A DNA stretch of 64,000 bases from the NCBI GenBank assembly GCA_965202905.1, contig OZ241868.1, positions 1,116,001 through 1,180,000 of the forward strand. Reading direction: 5' to 3'. The stretch comes from CAYFYS01 sp965202905. Its GTDB lineage: Bacteria > Pseudomonadota > Alphaproteobacteria > MPNO01. The position numbers and the translations under genes were made by a program. Numbering within the stretch: the first letter of the stretch is position 1; each line of letters starts with the position of its first letter. Positions 35,320 to 43,338 of this stretch are shown one piece after another. Below the pieces are notes generated by a model, which was given only the letters and a program-made list of their open reading frames with translations, was not told the origin of the DNA and ran no database searches.

Positions 35320-36147
35320 TCAGAACGGTTCATTCGGCTCGATCCCGTCTTCCTCGCGGATCAAGCCGGGAACGCCAAGAATCCAGCCTTCTACCCTCGC
35401 CGCACTGCGCTCAGGCGCAGTCAGGCGCGGATTGAGGAACCCGGCGAGGCTGCCGTCCCCGTCGGCGCGCGACAGCCATGCGGCAACGGAGTAAGCGTCG
35501 TGCTGGTCGCTGGTGCGGCCTTCACGGGCGAAACTGCGGGACCAGAGCGCCGGATAGATTTCTGCGACGGCGGATCGCCCATGCGGAATATCCCAACCGT
35601 CGAAAGGCCAGAAATGGACCTTGTCGCCGAGTTCACGGCGGATGAAACGCAGCCACGGAAGCCCGGCATGGGTCGACTTGGCGACCTGCCCCTTCACGTC
35701 GAAATGAAATACCGACTTGGCGCCGCCGGTTCGTTCATCGGTCAGCCGCCGCCAGCGGGCATTGCCGCTCCGCGCCCCGCCGTTACCTGCCGAACCCGCG
35801 CGCACGGAATCGACGCGGGTATGGTCCTCGTCGGTCGGCCAGTGGCGCCGGAAATCCTCGAGGAAGCTGGGCCAGTCGGGCTCCAGCCCGTGGGCCTCGA
35901 AATAGCGCAGCGGAAAGGAAAATCCGTGGTCGATGCCAACCAATGTCGGAACGTCTTCCGCAAGGCGCTCCACCAGCAAATGGGCAACGCCCTTGCGCGT
36001 CCAATATTTGCGCGGGCTGGGCGGCGGAAGAACCTCCTCGGGCGGGCCGCCGCTCTCCGCCAGATACACACGGAGACCCTTGAGGCTGGCGGTTGGCGTC
36101 TTTGCGCCGGAATAGTCGATGCCGATGGTGCGCGCGAAAGCGGGCAT
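35320..36147 (-). CDS. Conserved hypothetical protein, RNase H-like fold (DUF429-like)
   Basis: From the ATG at 36147 the 275-residue protein begins FARTIGIDYSGAKTPTASLK, whose GIDYSG strand with its aspartate is the hallmark of an RNase H-like first strand. Further conserved-looking acidic positions occur in LVGIDHGFSFPL, in AEIYPALW (glutamate), and in QHDAYSVAAWLSRADGDG near the C-terminus. That D/D/E/D order suits a DUF429-type nuclease-like fold. Activity is unknown. Directly upstream, with a 1-bp gap, lies a 39-codon frame that may be coupled to it. Confidence 0.7.
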   Translation of the reverse strand: MPAFARTIGIDYSGAKTPTASLKGLRVYLAESGGPPEEVLPPPSPRKYWTRKGVAHLLVERLAEDVPTLVGIDHGFSFPLRYFEAHGLEPDWPSFLEDFRRHWPTDEDHTRVDSVRAGSAGNGGARSGNARWRRLTDERTGGAKSVFHFDVKGQVAKSTHAGLPWLRFIRRELGDKVHFWPFDGWDIPHGRSAVAEIYPALWSRSFAREGRTSDQHDAYSVAAWLSRADGDGSLAGFLNPRLTAPERSAARVEGWILGVPGLIREEDGIEPNEPF

Positions 36148-36148
36148 T

Positions 36149-36268
36149 CTAAGCCACCGCCTTGAACCGCTCGAAGCGAACCGCAGGTCGGTCTTGGTCC
36201 GGCCGGTCCTTGACCCGGTTCGGCAGACCCAGGGTTTCGCTATTTGACTGCTTGAAGGCTTCGCGCAT
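36149..36268 (-). CDS. 39-residue protein just upstream of the RNase H-like gene
   Basis: The frame starting ATG 36268 encodes MREAFKQSNSETLGLPNRVK and ends RFERFKAVA, stopping one base before the ATG of the next gene. The product is basic and has no membrane segment. It may be a genuine coupled peptide or the C-terminus of a longer gene cut off by the TAG at about 36305. No ribosome-binding site is obvious. Family not recognised. Confidence 0.35.
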   Translation of the reverse strand: MREAFKQSNSETLGLPNRVKDRPDQDRPAVRFERFKAVA

Positions 36269-36390
36269 CGGGCCGTCGTTCTGATCCGGCACCGACCGCC
36301 GCTAATACGGGGGTCGCGATTCAGTCGTGGATTGATCGGCAACCATCGAAAAACCGCGCTCCGCGTTATCGCAACCCATGATTCTCATTC

Positions 36391-37356
36391 CTAAACGGGA
36401 TCGGGTCTATCCGGCAGCGGCGCCGTAACCAGGCGGCGCTGGACCGGGAAGAGATGGACATCGAAGCGGGCGACAATGAGGCCCCAGAGTCCCTTGGGCG
36501 CCTTGAGCATGACCACGACGGCCGTGGCGCCCAGCAGAATCAGATACCAGGAGCCGTAGGGCGCCAGCGGCTCGCGCAGCAGAAAGAAGATCGCCGTGCC
36601 GAGGATCGGGCCCTCGATGGAACCGATGCCGCCGATGACGACGATGAAGATGATGGTGGTCGTCCAGTTGATGTCGAAGGCCGCGCTCGGGCTGATGCGG
36701 ATCTTGGTCGGGTAGATCAGCGCGCCGATAGCCGAGGCGCCGAGGGCGGCCAGGATATAGACTAGGAGCTTCGCCCGGAAATTGTCGACGCCGAGGCTGT
36801 GCGAAGCCTCTTCGGAATCGCGGATGGCGGTCAGCGCGAGCGCCGTCCAGTAGATCGCCGTGTCGCGCGCCACGCGCGAGGCGGCGATCGACTTGATGGC
36901 GGCGATCGGCAGGCTCATCCCCGACCCGCCGCCGAGCGCCTTGACCTGGGCGAACCCCAGCAGAAAAACCTCGGCGACCACCCAGGTGCCGATCACGAAG
37001 TAGTGCCTACGCAGCCGGAAGACCACGGAGGCGATCGGCAGCGAGATCGCCGCCCCAACGATCCCGGCGAGCGGCACCGTCCAGAGCGCGCCGATGTCGG
37101 CGTAGATCACCAGGATAAACAGCAGGTAGCCGCCGAGCCCGACGAAGGCCTGTTGTCCGACCGAGACAAGCCCTCCGTAACCGGCGAGCAGGTTCCAGAA
37201 CTGGGCGAGCGCGAGAATGTAGAAGATCTCGACCAGGAGGCGCATCGACGCGCGGTCGGCCCAGTAGGGCAGCGAGACGAGGACGAGGACCAGCACCAGG
37301 CCGAAGACGGCGCCGGCCCGACTCGCCCGTGTCGAGCGCGCGACGCGGCTAGTCAT
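36391..37356 (-). CDS. livM: Branched-chain amino-acid type ABC permease (LivM)
   Basis: The 321-residue protein is polytopic and carries the LivM signature regions FWNLLAGYGGLVSVGQQAFV near residue 55 and IFIVVIGGIGSIEGPILGTA near residue 240. It is one of the two inner-membrane permeases of a LIV/urea-type transporter whose other genes lie upstream. It seems intact, but the partner permease is frameshifted, the LivG ATPase is deleted for key motifs, and the binding protein is broken, so the transporter is probably not functional. The substrate is unknown. Confidence 0.9.
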   Translation of the reverse strand: MTSRVARSTRASRAGAVFGLVLVLVLVSLPYWADRASMRLLVEIFYILALAQFWNLLAGYGGLVSVGQQAFVGLGGYLLFILVIYADIGALWTVPLAGIVGAAISLPIASVVFRLRRHYFVIGTWVVAEVFLLGFAQVKALGGGSGMSLPIAAIKSIAASRVARDTAIYWTALALTAIRDSEEASHSLGVDNFRAKLLVYILAALGASAIGALIYPTKIRISPSAAFDINWTTTIIFIVVIGGIGSIEGPILGTAIFFLLREPLAPYGSWYLILLGATAVVVMLKAPKGLWGLIVARFDVHLFPVQRRLVTAPLPDRPDPV

Positions 37357-38222
37357 CTCGCGTCCTCGGGAACAGCCCGTTGGGGCGCAGCACCAGGACC
37401 GCGAGGAAGGAGAGATGGCCGGCGAGAATTCTGCCAGCCCGGATCGATCTTCGCGCCGACGTTCTGGGCGACACCCAGAATCACCCCGCCGGCGAACGTC
37501 CCCCAGATCGAGCCGAGCCCGCCGATGATCACCGCCTCGAAGGCGAACAGCGGCCGCGAGGGTCCAAGCGAAGGATCGAAATTGGTGCGGATCCCGAGAA
37601 AGATTCCGGCAATGCCGACGAGAACGAGCGTCACCGCCATCGCCAGGCCGTAGATGCGCCGGTGGTCGATCCCCATGAGCTGCGCCGTGCCGGCGTCGTC
37701 CGAAGTGGCGCGGAACGCGCGGCCGAGGCGGGTGCGCCCGAAGGCAAACTGCACTCCGGCGATCAGGATTACGGCGACGACCAAGACGATCAGCGGCAGC
37801 ACGCCGATCTCCAGCCCCTCGGCCAGACGAACGCTCACGGTCTCGACCGCACCGGCCTTGAGGCGCTGGGAGTCGGCGGAGAAAATCTCCAGCAGCACGT
37901 TCTGGATGACGATCGATATGCCGAAGGTCACCAGCAGCGGCGGCAGCAGGTCATTGCCCAGGGTGAGGTTGAGGATCCCGCGCTGGAGCAGATAGCCGAA
38001 GACGAACATGAACGGCAGCACGGCGATCATCGACAGGAAGGGATCGACCCCGGTGGTCTCGATCGTCACCATGGCGACGAAGGCTGCGAGCACGATCAGG
38101 TCGCCGTGCGAGATATTCACCAGGCGCATGACGCCGAAGACGATCGCGAGACCGGCGGCGAACAGGGCATAGAGCCCGCCCGTGAGCACGCCCTGGACGA
38201 CGGTGTTGACCCACTCGATCAC
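37349..38222 (-). pseudogene. livH: Branched-chain amino-acid type ABC permease (LivH), 3' frameshift
   Basis: From GTG 38222 the protein runs VIEWVNTVVQGVLTGGLYAL with VNISHGDLIVLAAFVAMV and the permease motif AVIIGGLGSIWGTFAGGVIL, so it is a normal LivH until about 37436. There, after AKIDPGW, the frame gives an unlikely charged tail (QNSRRPSLLPRG...) stopping at 37353, while the next frame continues with the expected LAGHLSFLAVLVLRPNGLFP and stops at 37349. The site reads GGCTGGCAG; two more G would restore the family sequence. The last of the membrane helices is therefore lost unless this is a sequencing error. Confidence 0.82.
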
Positions 38223-38224
38223 GC

Positions 38225-38902
38225 TCAGCCACCGAAATAGGCGGCCGCGATCTGCTCGCGGGTCAGGGTGTCGGGCGGGCCGCTGAGCGAGAGCCGGCCC
38301 TCCTGCAGACAGTGCACGGTATCGGCGATGGCGAGCGCGCGGTGGATGTCCTGCTCGACCACGACCACCGGGACGCCCTCGGCGATGATCCGGGGCAGCA
38401 CGTCGTAGATCTCCTTGATCACGATGGGCGCCAGGCTGAGCGACAGCTCGTCGAACAGGATCAGGTCGGGGTTCGCCATCAAGGCGCGGCCGATCGCCGC
38501 CATCTGCTGTTCGCCGCCGCTCAAGGCCGTGCCCGGCGCCGAGCGCCACGACCGCAGGGCGGGGAACAGGGCGTAGACGCGCTCCAGCGTCCACTCGCCG
38601 GGCCGCCGGCTGTAGCCCCCGATCAGCAAATTCTCCTCGACCGAAAGGCTCGGGAACAGGCGGCGGCCCTCGGGCACCATAGCGATGCCCAGCTCGACGA
38701 TCTCGCTGGCCCGTCGTCCGAGGATGGTCTGCCCCGTCGCGGCGACGAGGCCGGCGATGGTCCGCAGCAAAGTCGTTTTGCCGGCGCCGTTGGCGCCGAT
38801 CACCGCGACCGTCTCGTCCTCGCGAAGCACCAGATCGATGCCGAACAACGCCTGAATATCGCCGTAGAAGGCGTCCACGTCGCGGATCTCCAGGAGGCTC
38901 AT
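38225..38902 (-). CDS. livF: Branched-chain amino-acid type ABC ATPase (LivF)
   Basis: The 225-residue ATPase has Walker A GANGAGKTT, the LivF-typical VPEGRRLFPSLSVEENL, the signature LSGGEQQMAAIGRAL, Walker B LILFDELSLSLAP and the switch VVVEQDIHRAL (glutamine-aspartate in place of the usual histidine position, as in the family). It is intact and overlaps livG by 4 bp. With LivG it would energise uptake through LivHM. Confidence 0.93.
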   Translation of the reverse strand: MSLLEIRDVDAFYGDIQALFGIDLVLREDETVAVIGANGAGKTTLLRTIAGLVAATGQTILGRRASEIVELGIAMVPEGRRLFPSLSVEENLLIGGYSRRPGEWTLERVYALFPALRSWRSAPGTALSGGEQQMAAIGRALMANPDLILFDELSLSLAPIVIKEIYDVLPRIIAEGVPVVVVEQDIHRALAIADTVHCLQEGRLSLSGPPDTLTREQIAAAYFGG

Positions 38903-39534
38903 TCGACCGCGACCCCCATACAGATTTCGCGGACGGCGGGGCTTTCGATGACGGTTCGCGGATCGCCGTCATCCATCTTGCATCCGAAATTGATGACCAC
39001 CAGCCGGTCGATCACCGACAGCAGCGCATGGACGATGTGCTCGACCCAGATGATCGAGATGGCTTGAGCGCGGATGCCGCCGATGGTCTCGACGAGCTGA
39101 CGGATCTCGTGCTCGGTCAGCGCGCCGGCCGGCACGTTGGCCTTTCCGATCAACCCGACGCGTTCGAGGATGTCCGCGCAGCCCTCGCAGGCCCGGCTCT
39201 CCGGCCCGTCGCCGCCGAACACGGCGCCGACCAGCAGGTTCTCGAACACCGTCATGCCAGCGAACGGGTGCGGGATCTGGTAGGATCGGCCGAGACCCGT
39301 GCGGCAGCGCAGATGCGCCGGCATCGACGTGATGTCCTGGCCGGCGAAGACGATCCGGCCGCCGTCGGGCGGCAGGCTGCCGGTGATCCGGTTGAACAGC
39401 GTGCTCTTGCCCGCGCCGTTGGGTCCGATGATTCCCAGCGCCTCGCCGTCTTCGGGGTCCATGTCGAAGCCCTCGATCACCGACAACGAGCCGAAGCTCT
39501 TGGACAGGTCCTCGACCGAGAGGATCGGGCGCAT
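38899..39534 (-). CDS. livG: Branched-chain amino-acid type ABC ATPase (LivG), internal deletion
   Basis: The 211-residue protein has Walker A GPNGAGKST and LivG features (LGRSYQIPHPFAGMTVFENL), and ends with the WVEHIVHALLSVIDRLVVIN region containing the switch histidine. Between PAGAL and LTEHEIRQLV it lacks about 35-40 residues present in LivG homologs, namely the ABC signature and Walker B. The deletion is in frame, and its edges (PAGALT... and ...LTEHE) share a short ALT/LT sequence. Without Walker B the subunit should not hydrolyse ATP. The frame is otherwise uninterrupted, so it is listed as a CDS, but it is likely non-functional. Confidence 0.85.
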   Translation of the reverse strand: MRPILSVEDLSKSFGSLSVIEGFDMDPEDGEALGIIGPNGAGKSTLFNRITGSLPPDGGRIVFAGQDITSMPAHLRCRTGLGRSYQIPHPFAGMTVFENLLVGAVFGGDGPESRACEGCADILERVGLIGKANVPAGALTEHEIRQLVETIGGIRAQAISIIWVEHIVHALLSVIDRLVVINFGCKMDDGDPRTVIESPAVREICMGVAVE

Positions 39535-39591
39535 CGCAGATCCAAGGGAACGTCCGCCGGCGCCGGACGGTTCGATCGCCGCAGACTCGGC

Positions 39592-40899
39592 TCAGCGGAT
39601 CGAGGCTGCCGCCGACCGGGATCTCCGTCGCGCGCCGGTTGTCGACAATGATCAGGTCGTACTTGAACTTCTTGCCGCGTTTCCACTGGCCGCCGACAAG
39701 CGGCGTGCGGCAGGCGTTCTTCACCGGGTTCCGGTGATCGCTGAATTTCCAGGAGACCGGGCCGACGATCGAATCGTAGCTGGTGTTCTCGATCGCGTTC
39801 AGGATCGCCTCCGGATCGCCGCAGCGCTTCAGCACGTCGATCGCGACCTCGATGTTGGCATGTTTGAAACCGAGCGGCTGAATCTACTGCTTGCCGGTCT
39901 TGGCGGTGCAGGCCGCCGCGAACGCGGCCGAGGTCGTGCCGGTCGGGTTCGACTTGAACGGATGCGCCGGCGACCACCAGACCTCTGTGGTGAGCCCCGC
40001 GCCGCGCTCGCCCAACGCTTCGATCGCCGGCGGGAACAGCAGCGCCTTCGCCATCGTCGCGGCCTTGAGCCGCCTGGTCAGGCCCTGTTGCGCGGCCTGC
40101 GTCCAGAAGGTCGAGAAGTCCGGCGGCGTCGAGATGCCGGTCAGGATGTCGACGCCCTGCTTCTTGAACCCGGTGATCTGGGCGGTGAAATCGCTGGCGC
40201 CCGGCTGGAACAGCGAGGGCTGGTGATAGCCGAACCCGCCGCCTTCGATCGGCGGCCGGAAGCCGCGCTTGGGATCGCGGTCAACGACCCCGTCGGAGTC
40301 GTTGACCATCAGGCTGCCAACCTTCTTATCGGTGTCCAGCGCGCCCCACATATCCCATGAACACGCCGATCATGTCGTCGATGCCCCAGAAGAAGTGGTA
40401 GGTCCACTTGAAGCCCTTGTCCGGGGTCGCGCCGCGGCTGAAATAGACGATCTGCCAGGGCGTATCGGCGGTCACGCACGGCACCTCGTTGGCCTCGCAC
40501 TGATCGGAGACCGGGTTGACCGTGTCGCCGGCCGAGGAGCCGATCATCAGGTTGACCTCGTGCTTGAGAATCAGCTCGGCCGCGACCTCGGCGGCCCGGT
40601 TGGGGTTGGACTGGGAGTCGCGCGCCAGGATCTCGACCGGACGGGTCCGCTTGCCGACCTTGACGCCGCTGCCGATCGCCGCCCGCGCATCGGCCAGCAC
40701 GAACCGGTCGGTCTCGCCAAAAGCGGCCAGCGGGCCGATTGCGGGCTGACGAAGCCGATTTTACCGTCTTTGCGGCATGAATGGCGGGCGCAGGAAGGCT
40801 TGACGCCGCGGCGGCCGCGATCACCCCGACACCGTATTGGAGCGCGCGGCGGCGGCCGATGCCTCGCACGATCGAAGAGCACTTCGCGTGGGTCGTCAT
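39592..40899 (-). pseudogene. livJ: LIV-type substrate-binding protein, multiple disruptions
   Basis: From ATG 40899 (preceded by AGGGAGAGATCAGG) the frame encodes a Tat/Sec-like signal (RRRALQYGVGVIAAAAASSL). Lesions follow: after AAKTVK a missing A in an A-run shifts the frame (KIGFVSPQS continues in another frame); a missing G shifts again before FVLADARAAIGSG; further on, FMGYVGRAGHR and MWGALDTDKKVG lie in different frames; and a TAG at 39884-39886 replaces the tryptophan expected after KTGKQ, with IQPLGFKHANIEVAIDVLKR following. The parts together match amino-acid/urea-type periplasmic binding proteins. The transport operon therefore lacks a usable binding protein here. Confidence 0.87.
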
Positions 40900-41026
40900 C
40901 CTGATCTCTCCCTGATCCGTCTTCGGCTCGGAGGCCGGGGGCGCGCGCACGCTCGCCGCGCCGCCGTCCCGTAATCACACAACGCCCCGGCACATCGCGC
41001 ACCAACCCGCGGCGGCGGGCGCGGCG

Positions 41027-41399
41027 TTAATATGGCGCGCCGCGCACTTCGAGCCCGAGATGGGCCTGACCGTTCATCTCCGCCATCACGTCCCAGTTGA
41101 AGAACGCATGGTGGAAGATCGCGCAGCTCGTCGCCCACCCGGCCGAGCCGCGAGTGGCCGACAGTTCGAGGATCGCCTTCACCGCGGTTTCCAGGTCGAG
41201 CTCATAGCCGCCGAACCGTCGCGGCAGGAGGATGCGGAAGAACCCCGCCGTCCCTGAGCGCGGCGTGGACATGAGTCGGAATCCGGCGCGCCTTCTCCGC
41301 GCCCTCGGCTTCGTCCCGGACCATCGGCGCCAACGCCCGCGCCGCCTCGATCAGCGATTCGCCGGAGGGACAATCCACGCCCGATCCGCTTGCGGTCAT
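41027..41399 (-). pseudogene. Acyl-CoA dehydrogenase-like monooxygenase, truncated and frameshifted
   Basis: The frame from 41399 gives SLIEAARALAPMVRDEAEGA and ARRIPTHVHAALRDGG; a single extra G in a G-run near 41262 moves the continuation to the next frame, GFFRILLPRRFGGYELDLET then AVKAILELSATRGSAGWATS. This is the N-terminal alpha-helical domain of flavin-dependent monooxygenases of the acyl-CoA dehydrogenase fold (HsaA/HpaB-like). Only about 120 of some 390 residues remain before a TAA at 41027. It borders the decayed ABC operon. Confidence 0.75.
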
Positions 41400-41612
41400 T
41401 CCTGCCGGCTCCCAATGTCGACGATGCCGACCGCCGCATGAGAGCTTGGCGCAACCCGCGCGCGGTCAGGCGCCTCTCGCCCCACCGGGATCGAGCCTGC
41501 CCGAGGCCTGCGGATTGCCGCGGACGGTCATGTAGTCCGGCCATGTAGTCCGGGGCTTCGCCCTCGAACCGCCGGGATTCCGGGTCGTCGTGCGCCCCTT
41601 CGCCCGGATGGC

Positions 41613-42296
41613 TCAGCCCTGCGGGTCGGGCGGCAGGGCGATATCGAAATGCCGGTGCAGGACATCGTCGATCAGATCGAAGCACGAGCCATAGCGGACG
41701 ACCGACATAGTATCGACGTTGATCATCGTCGAGGACTTGCCGTAGCCGTTCCAGCGGGCGAGCCCGTAGTCGACGACGATGTCGGCGGCCGCGCGGATCT
41801 CCGGCTCGATGTCCCCGGCGCGAAATTTTACGCCCCGGAGCGAGACATTGGCCGAGGAGCCGATCACCAGCCGGTCCTCGGCAAAGGCGATGCGGGCAAG
41901 CGTGTCCAGGATCGGCCCGGCGTTGAGCAGCATCGCGATCGTGCCGTTATCGGTGGTCTGGTCGAGCACATCCGGGTCGAGCCCGGCGAGCGCGGGATGC
42001 TCCATCCGGCCCGGGGCCACCGTCCCCATGGGCAGGTCGCAGGAGTCGACGATGGCCGAGACCACCGCGCGACGGTCGTTCGACAGCACATGGAGATCCC
42101 GGTGCATCTCCGCGCAGCCGCACATGGCGTTGAGCTTCTCGGGCTTGCGCCGCTTGACCTCGAAGATCTTCCGGATCGCCGCCGAAGCGATGCCGAGGAT
42201 GACGTAGCCCACATCGGTCGGGACGATGCCGATCCCGCCATCCGCCAACACGTCGTAGACCCGCTTCGCATCCGCCCCGGCGTCGTAAAGCCTCAC
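41613..42296 (-). CDS. YrdC-domain protein (Sua5/TsaC-like)
   Basis: The 227-residue protein has the YrdC fold: GGIGIVPTDVGYVILG near residue 20, the lysine/arginine-rich nucleotide-binding FEVKRRKPEKLNAM, and VIGSSANVSLRG with the SxN motif. TsaC/Sua5 enzymes make threonylcarbamoyl-AMP for t6A in tRNA. The order of motifs fits, but sequence between them differs from canonical TsaC, so it may be a paralog acting on another substrate. The gene overlaps trmO by 4 bp, which methylates t6A, so an RNA-modification role is attractive. Confidence 0.78.
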   Translation of the reverse strand: MRLYDAGADAKRVYDVLADGGIGIVPTDVGYVILGIASAAIRKIFEVKRRKPEKLNAMCGCAEMHRDLHVLSNDRRAVVSAIVDSCDLPMGTVAPGRMEHPALAGLDPDVLDQTTDNGTIAMLLNAGPILDTLARIAFAEDRLVIGSSANVSLRGVKFRAGDIEPEIRAAADIVVDYGLARWNGYGKSSTMINVDTMSVVRYGSCFDLIDDVLHRHFDIALPPDPQG

Positions 42297-42763
42297 GCCT
42301 TCTTCACCCAGTAATTTCCCATCACCTCATCCACCCATCCGGGCTCGCGGATCTCGCCGCGCGGCGCAAAGGCCGTCATATAGGGCTTGATGTCGAGCAC
42401 CGGCGTGCCGTCGATCGCATCGAGCCCCTGGACCCGCACCGTCGCGCCGTCCACCCCCAGCACCCGGCACACCGTCGAGCCCAGCAGGTTCGGCCGGTAG
42501 TGGCCGCGCTGGGCGAAGATCCCGGCGAGCGGCAGGTCGGGATTATTTCTCGGGTGGCGCGCCCCGGTGACGATCGTCGCCGGATCGGTCCGGTGGAACC
42601 GGTACAACACCTCGGCGTGGCTGAAGGTATCCAGGCCCAGGACAGCGTCGGGGCCGAGCCAGTCGGCGTCGAGCTCGATCGTCGCGGTCACCGAGTCCCA
42701 ATCGTCGTTGAACGGCTCGGCGCGGCCGCCCCTGACGCGGCCAATGGGGCGGAGTTCGATCAT
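42293..42763 (-). CDS. trmO: tRNA t6A37 methyltransferase TrmO (TsaA-like)
   Basis: The 156-residue protein has the TsaA/TrmO beta-barrel: IELRPIGRVRGGRAEPFNDD at the N-terminus, FSHAEVLYRFHRTDP, RHPRNNPDLPLAGIFAQRG (the conserved R-P...G-I-F loop) and LDIKPYMTAFAP. TrmO uses SAM to methylate the t6A base to m6t6A. It starts at 42763 (longer frame to 42781 has six extra residues) and overlaps both neighbours by 4 bp. Confidence 0.87.
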   Translation of the reverse strand: MIELRPIGRVRGGRAEPFNDDWDSVTATIELDADWLGPDAVLGLDTFSHAEVLYRFHRTDPATIVTGARHPRNNPDLPLAGIFAQRGHYRPNLLGSTVCRVLGVDGATVRVQGLDAIDGTPVLDIKPYMTAFAPRGEIREPGWVDEVMGNYWVKKA

Positions 42764-43338
42764 CGCGCCGGCGGCCGCCATTCGCTGACGACCGCCTCGT
42801 ACCCGGCGCGCTGGCGCTCGGCCGGCGGCTCCATGGCGGTGCCGACATAGACGAAGCCCGCCACCCGCTCGCTTTCGTCCAGCCCGAGCGCGGCGGCGAC
42901 ATCGGCGTTATAGGCCGGCCACTCGGTAAGCCACTGGGCGGCGTAGCCGATCGCATGCGCGGCGTTCAGCATGTTGACGCATGCCGCCCCGCTCGACAGC
43001 GCCTGCTCCCATTCGGGGATCTTGTGCTCCCTGATCACCCGCGAGACCACCGCGATCACCACCGGAGCGCGCTGGAACCGCTCGCGCTCGACCTCGACCA
43101 GCTCCTCGAAGGCTTCGGGGTCCTCTTTCTTGTACGCCTCGCCCAGCACATCGCCGAAGGCGGCCCGCGCCTCGCCCTTGATGACGATGAACCGCCACGG
43201 GCCGAGCCGGCCGTGATCGGGGACCCGCATACCGGTGCGCAAGATCTTGTCGAGCTCCTCGTCGTCCGGCCCGGGCTCGGTCAGGTTGCGCGCGGTCACC
43301 GAGCGGCGGGTCATAAGGAAATCGATGATCTCGGTCAT
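42760..43338 (-). CDS. Nitroreductase-family FMN oxidoreductase
   Basis: The 192-residue protein has the nitroreductase N-terminal MTRRSVTARNLTEPGPDDEE, VPDHGRLGPWRFIVIKGEAR with FMN-binding residues, SSGAACVNMLNAAHAIGYAA and FVYVGTAMEPPAERQR near the C-terminus. It resembles the YdjA/RutE-like short nitroreductases that reduce nitro or quinone compounds with NAD(P)H. It overlaps trmO and the ligase gene by 4 bp each, so it is part of the same operon; no specific substrate can be given. Confidence 0.9.
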   Translation of the reverse strand: MTEIIDFLMTRRSVTARNLTEPGPDDEELDKILRTGMRVPDHGRLGPWRFIVIKGEARAAFGDVLGEAYKKEDPEAFEELVEVERERFQRAPVVIAVVSRVIREHKIPEWEQALSSGAACVNMLNAAHAIGYAAQWLTEWPAYNADVAAALGLDESERVAGFVYVGTAMEPPAERQRAGYEAVVSEWRPPAR

